From contig CM055613.1 in assembly GCA_029379385.1 (NCBI GenBank), positions 17,688,001 to 17,752,000 of the forward strand: a stretch of 64,000 bases of DNA, in the 5' to 3' direction. Of this stretch, positions 60,239 to 64,000 are shown one piece after another. The notes under the pieces are model-generated. The model saw only the letters and a program-made list of their open reading frames with translations. It searched no databases and was not told the origin of the DNA. The DNA comes from Quillaja saponaria. Lineage: Eukaryota; Streptophyta; Magnoliopsida; Fabales; Quillajaceae. Within the stretch, counting starts at the first letter, position 1, and each line of letters begins with the position of its first letter. The position numbers and the translations under genes are program-made.

Positions 60239-61819
60239 CTACGGCTGAGCATATGGATTAAAAAAGCTGAGAAACCGGAATTGAGTTGAAATTGAATAGG
60301 CTGAAGTTCCAGCTTTAAGAAATGGTTGGAAATCTAGTCTATAAAGTAATTTGATTGGGCTTTTTGAGCCTTACATTTTTTAGGCTAAAATGGGTAGAAC
60401 CGATTGAAAATTTGTGTAAGCTTTTAAATATTTTTTTAAAAGTTTATACATAACAAAATATCTACATAAAATACATTTTTCTCTTCTCATTATAATTTTT
60501 CACTTTTCAGACGCTAAAAAACCTAGCCTTCTTATCTTTCTCAACTCTTCTCAGTTTTCTCTACCTCCCTCTTAACTCAATACTCTTCTTTCTGGCCATC
60601 TGCTTCTGCTCACTGCTTAGGCCTCACTCTCACATCACCCAACCATCTTTTTTCGAACCAAAACTAGAAAGCTTCTCTCTTTATGGATGCCATTAGTGCT
60701 TTTATTTGCTTCGATTCGACCCAGAACCAGAAAGCTTAAGTTCTAAATTCTAATTTAAGTCTCTATTACTCTATATCTCTTAAGCTTTCAATTCTATTTC
60801 CTTTTGTTTGCTTGTCTAATTTTTTTAGTTCTTTGTTGATTTGTCCTTATTCTAGTCTTTGTCTCTTAAGTCTCTGTCTGATAATTGCTTTAAGTTTTTT
60901 TTGATATTGTAATGTATATTATCATTAACTTAAAGTATAATTTCAGTTGTTCAAAGTAGAACAAATAAGCATATATCTTAGATAGTTAGGTTGTCAAGGC
61001 TTTTTGCAAATCTAGCTTTTGATAATTATATATGGAAAGTGCTGCAAACCTATGTTGTATGCTAGCTATTGGCTACTTCTAGCATGTGTATACTCTGTAA
61101 AATTCTTATATGATGGTTTGGCTATTATTTTGTTTTTAAAGGATTCTTTGTTTTTAAATTTAACTCTGTAAAACATAAATACAAGAAATTACTCCAATAA
61201 TTTTCTTATGCATGGAATGTTAAACTCCTAGATGTTATCTACTTCCAGTTAGTCAAATTTCTATCTATATGCACCTATTGTTGCAAATTCCAATACAAAT
61301 ATAATTAATTAATAAGTTAATTAATCTCAATTCAAATCAGTAGGAATTAAATTAAGAGTTATTTTTCTAAGTTGGTAAAAAATTCAACTTAAACCTTGAT
61401 TTGTTTTATCACTATTTTTTCAGAGTTAGCAAGTCAAAAAATTAAATCTTTTGCTTTTATAGATGGATAATACAAGATGAACAAATGAAGATGGTTGCTC
61501 AAGGAAAAAGGAATGTAAAAAAAGGATCATGGGTGATAAGATATTTCACTAAAACACATGGAAGCTCAAAGTTGAAGAATCACTTAATGAAGCTCAAAGT
61601 TGAAGAATCATATGTAACTTATGTTATTGTTGCCTGTTGAGCTTATGTATATTAACCTCTTGAGGTTTTGATGTACTATAAGCTTTATTAATTAATATTA
61701 AGCCTTTTTTTTATAATTATTTCTGCCTTATGTTTGTTTTATTTTTATTTAAATTGCATTCTTTTATTTTATATTCATTGTGTTATTATTATAATTCATT
61801 TTCATTTACTTTCTTAGTA

Positions 61820-63780
61820 TATGGATACTATTCATGTCTCTCAAGCTGAGGAGGTGGTGAAGTGATGAAGAAACTGAAAAAGGAAGAGCTGTTGAAACTC
61901 CTTATGATGCTACTGCTAAGAAGAGGAAGAAAAGTCAAAAGATTCCAGTGAATATTTTTCTCATGTGGAAGGCAGGGTAAGAACTCAAGTCAATAGTTCT
62001 TGTGTGTGGGAATATTTTTCCCATGTAGAATGCATTGTTGGTGTAAAGTGTAGGTCTGGGTGTAATTTTTGTGGGGTCTCGTATGCTAGTCATACAAAAT
62101 TTAATGGAATAAGTAACTTAATCTATCACTTAAAGAATCAATGCAAGAAATTCTCTAAGCACTTGCTACCAAATTGGGATGCTAGTTAAATAGTTCTCTG
62201 TTTTCAACTTGTCAAAAAAGAGGATTTAGAAAATGATGGGGAAAATGCAAAGGGTGGAGTGACTACTGTTAGTGAGAAATATAATGAAAAGGCAAGTAGG
62301 GATGCACTGGTAAAATATATAGTAATTGATAAGTTGCCATTCGAGCATGTTGAGGTAGAGGGGTTTAAGTTATTCGTAAGTACTGTTTTTCCAAGAATGG
62401 TATTGCCTTCTTGGTGGACAATTGCAAGGGATATCCTTCAACAGTATTTCATAGAAAAAAAAAGTTGAAAAGGTGGTTTAAGTTTAATAAACCTATAGTG
62501 TCTCTTACAACTGATTGTTGGACATTTGTCTAAAATCAAAGCTATTTATATACAACTTATCATTTTATTGATGATAATTGGAAACTGCATAAGAGAATCA
62601 TTAATTTTTGTCAAGTTAATAACCATAGAGGTGAGATAATAGAGAAAACCATTGAGAGTTGTTTGTTAGAGTGGGGGCTAGAAAAAGTAATGTTTACGAT
62701 AATAGTTAATGCATCTGCAAATGATGAAGAAGTAGAGTATTTACAAAGAAAAGTGAATTATTGGAATGGAAGTGTTATGAAAGGTTAACTAATGCACATT
62801 AGGTGTTGTGTTCATATTCTAAATCTTATTAAGGGAGATGGACGTAAAGAAATTGAGATACCTTTACAAAAACTAAAAATTGCTATGAAGCATGTAAAAG
62901 CTCCTATAGAAAATGTGTGGAGGAGTGTAAATTGACTACAAAAGCTCTCCTAACATTAGATGTTACAACTAGAAGGAATTCTACTTATTCTATATTGGAG
63001 TCAGCTTTAAGTTGTCAAAAAACTTTTAGTAGATTGGAAGAGCAAGAAAGTAATGTGTATGACAGTGGTTAATACATCTGCAAATGATGAAGGAGTAGAG
63101 TATTTACAAAGAAAAGTGAATTATTGGAATGGAAGTGTTATGCAAGGTGAACTAATGCACATTAGGTGCTTTGCTCATATTCTAAATCTGATTATGGGAG
63201 ATAGACTGAAAGATATTGAGATATCTTTACAAAAAATCAGAATTGCTGTGAAGTATGTAAAAGCTCCTCCTTTCAGGTTACTAAAATTTAGAAAATGTGT
63301 AGAGGTGTGTAAATTCACTACAAAAGCTCTCCCAACATTAGATGTTCAAACTATAGGGAATTTTACTTATTTTATGTTGGAGTTAGCTTTGAGTTGTCAA
63401 AAAGCTTTTAGTAGATTGGAAGAGTAAGATGTATCATTTGATTCAAAATTGAAGGCATTTAGCATATTTGGTGTCAATGAAGGCCGTCTTCCTAATAATG
63501 CAGATTGGGAAATAACTAGGGTTTTTGTGAAGTTTCTAAAAATATTTTATGATATGACTAACAAAAATTTCTGGATCTTTGTATGTCACATCACATAGTT
63601 ATTTTCATGAATGTCGCACCATCTTTAGTAACCTTAATAATTGGTGCTTATTTAGAGATTAGATATCTTTAAAAAGTATGGCATTGAAAATGAAGTTGAA
63701 ACATGACAAATATTGGGGGGATATGGACAAAGTTAATCACATACACATTATTGGAGTGGTTCTTGAACCTAGGTATATTG
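61820..63780 (+). pseudogene. hAT transposase (BED finger, RNase H-like, DUF4413), decayed and internally duplicated
   Basis: The BED finger is clear: SSCVWEYFSHVE, VKCRSGCNFCGVSYASHTKF, NGISNLIYHLKNQC (62000-62160). Then KYIVIDKLPFEHVEVEGFKL and FPRMVLPSWWTIARDIL (62300-62440), the typical hAT segment before the catalytic core. The core part with IRCFAHILNLIMGDRLKDIE appears twice through a 364 bp tandem duplication, followed by SKLKAFSIFGVNEGRLPNNA and, near 63680-63775, MALKMKLKHDKYWGDMDKVN with VVLEPRY, the DUF4413 block. The hATC dimerisation domain is missing. Many stops occur, mainly in the first duplicate. Confidence 0.8.
62691..63427 (+). repeat. 364 bp tandem duplication in the hAT transposase
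   Basis: Copy 1 (62691-63053) and copy 2 (63054-63427) both start GTNTAYGAYA.TRGTTAAT and end AGTAGATTGGAAGAG. Copy 1 lacks a stretch of about 24 bp (TTTCAGGTTACTAAAATTTA in copy 2) and has more stops. Copy 2 stays open for 124 residues. Confidence 0.9.
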
Positions 63781-63784
63781 TTGT

Positions 63785-64000
63785 GCTTATCAAAATTTGG
63801 CAACCCTATCTATGAAGTCTATAGATATAGAAGGCCATAACCTGCTAGGTATAGGTAGAGGTTGCAACAACCCGAGATAAGCATAATTTTTAGTTTTGTA
63901 CTTTTGGCATACTACACAACATCTAACAAATTCCTCACTGCACTTTGTATTCCCTTCCAATAAAAAACCCTTATAGTCTTTTAAGAGTAGCTTGTACTCC
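63785..64000 (-). pseudogene. Ty3/Gypsy integrase zinc-binding region, partial at window edge
   Basis: The minus strand reads AVRNFVRCCVVCQKYKTKNY then LGLLQPLPIPSRLWPSISID and FIDR, i.e. the C-x2-C half of the HHCC finger and the start of the integrase core. A stop follows near 63790. Wording fits a chromovirus rather than Tat. The element continues beyond the window. Confidence 0.75.

Larger units (their letters stand above)
60240..63780 (+). mobile_element. Second hAT element (different family), right end missing
   Basis: A likely left end is TACGGCTGAGCATATGG at 60240, close to the TAGGGCTGAGCAT-type starts of plant hAT elements, abutting the Gypsy gag fragment. 60240-61800 is the 5' region, pyrimidine-rich near 60500-60700. 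The transposase occupies 61820-63780. The right end is cut where a Gypsy integrase fragment begins. Element class is certain from the protein; the left boundary is tentative. Confidence 0.55.

Noticed and set aside
59923..60261. 112-residue plus-strand frame
   Set aside because: The opposite strand encodes the conserved Gypsy gag C-terminus TIFGG..GG, so this is its antisense shadow.

Overview
This is a stretch of nuclear chromosome from a flowering plant, most likely a eudicot. It is AT-rich, its genes have introns, and it holds a DREPP-free mix of a bHLH128-type transcription factor, LRK10-like receptor kinases (GUB_WAK ectodomain plus kinase) and plant transposon families (CACTA/TNP2, MULE, hAT, PIF/Harbinger, Ty3/Gypsy, Ty1/Copia). 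No bacterial gene organisation is present. Species cannot be named from the sequence alone.

Layout. 1-1.7 kb: first coding exon and promoter of a bHLH128-like gene on the minus strand; this is the only clearly intact coding exon. 2-4.1 kb: Gypsy gag remnant and a Copia LTR fragment. 5.3-18 kb: a small tandem family of secreted Cys-rich peptide genes or pseudogenes (5.8, 7.8-8.1, 16.8, 17.5 kb), broken up by a Harbinger-like MITE, an unclassified DNA transposon and a 6.4 kb CACTA element. 19.2-20.9 kb: a non-autonomous hAT-like element carrying a captured HSP90 C-terminal fragment. 21.8-32.3 kb: a Copia LTR, then a second CACTA of the same family holding a MULE, which holds a third, unrelated CACTA. 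33.2-49.4 kb: two LRK10-like receptor kinase genes arranged head to head around a 308 bp spacer. Both are broken. The minus-strand gene has a 478 bp hAT MITE in its kinase APE motif. The plus-strand gene is split by a 9.7 kb hAT element that itself contains a related 4.9 kb hAT and an LTR. 51.8-54.3 kb: a Harbinger transposase cut by another CACTA. 55.2-60.2 kb: chromovirus pol, its LTR, and a gag fragment of another Gypsy lineage. 60.2-63.8 kb: a second hAT with an internal transposase duplication. 63.8-64 kb: edge of another Gypsy integrase.

The transposon boundaries are the strongest results here. Several are supported by exact target-site duplications read directly from the sequence: 8 bp for three hAT insertions, 9 bp for the MULE and 3 bp for the nested CACTA. 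They give a relative insertion order. Almost every protein-coding frame carries stops or indels, so the functional content is low: one partial transcription factor gene and perhaps one or two small peptide genes.
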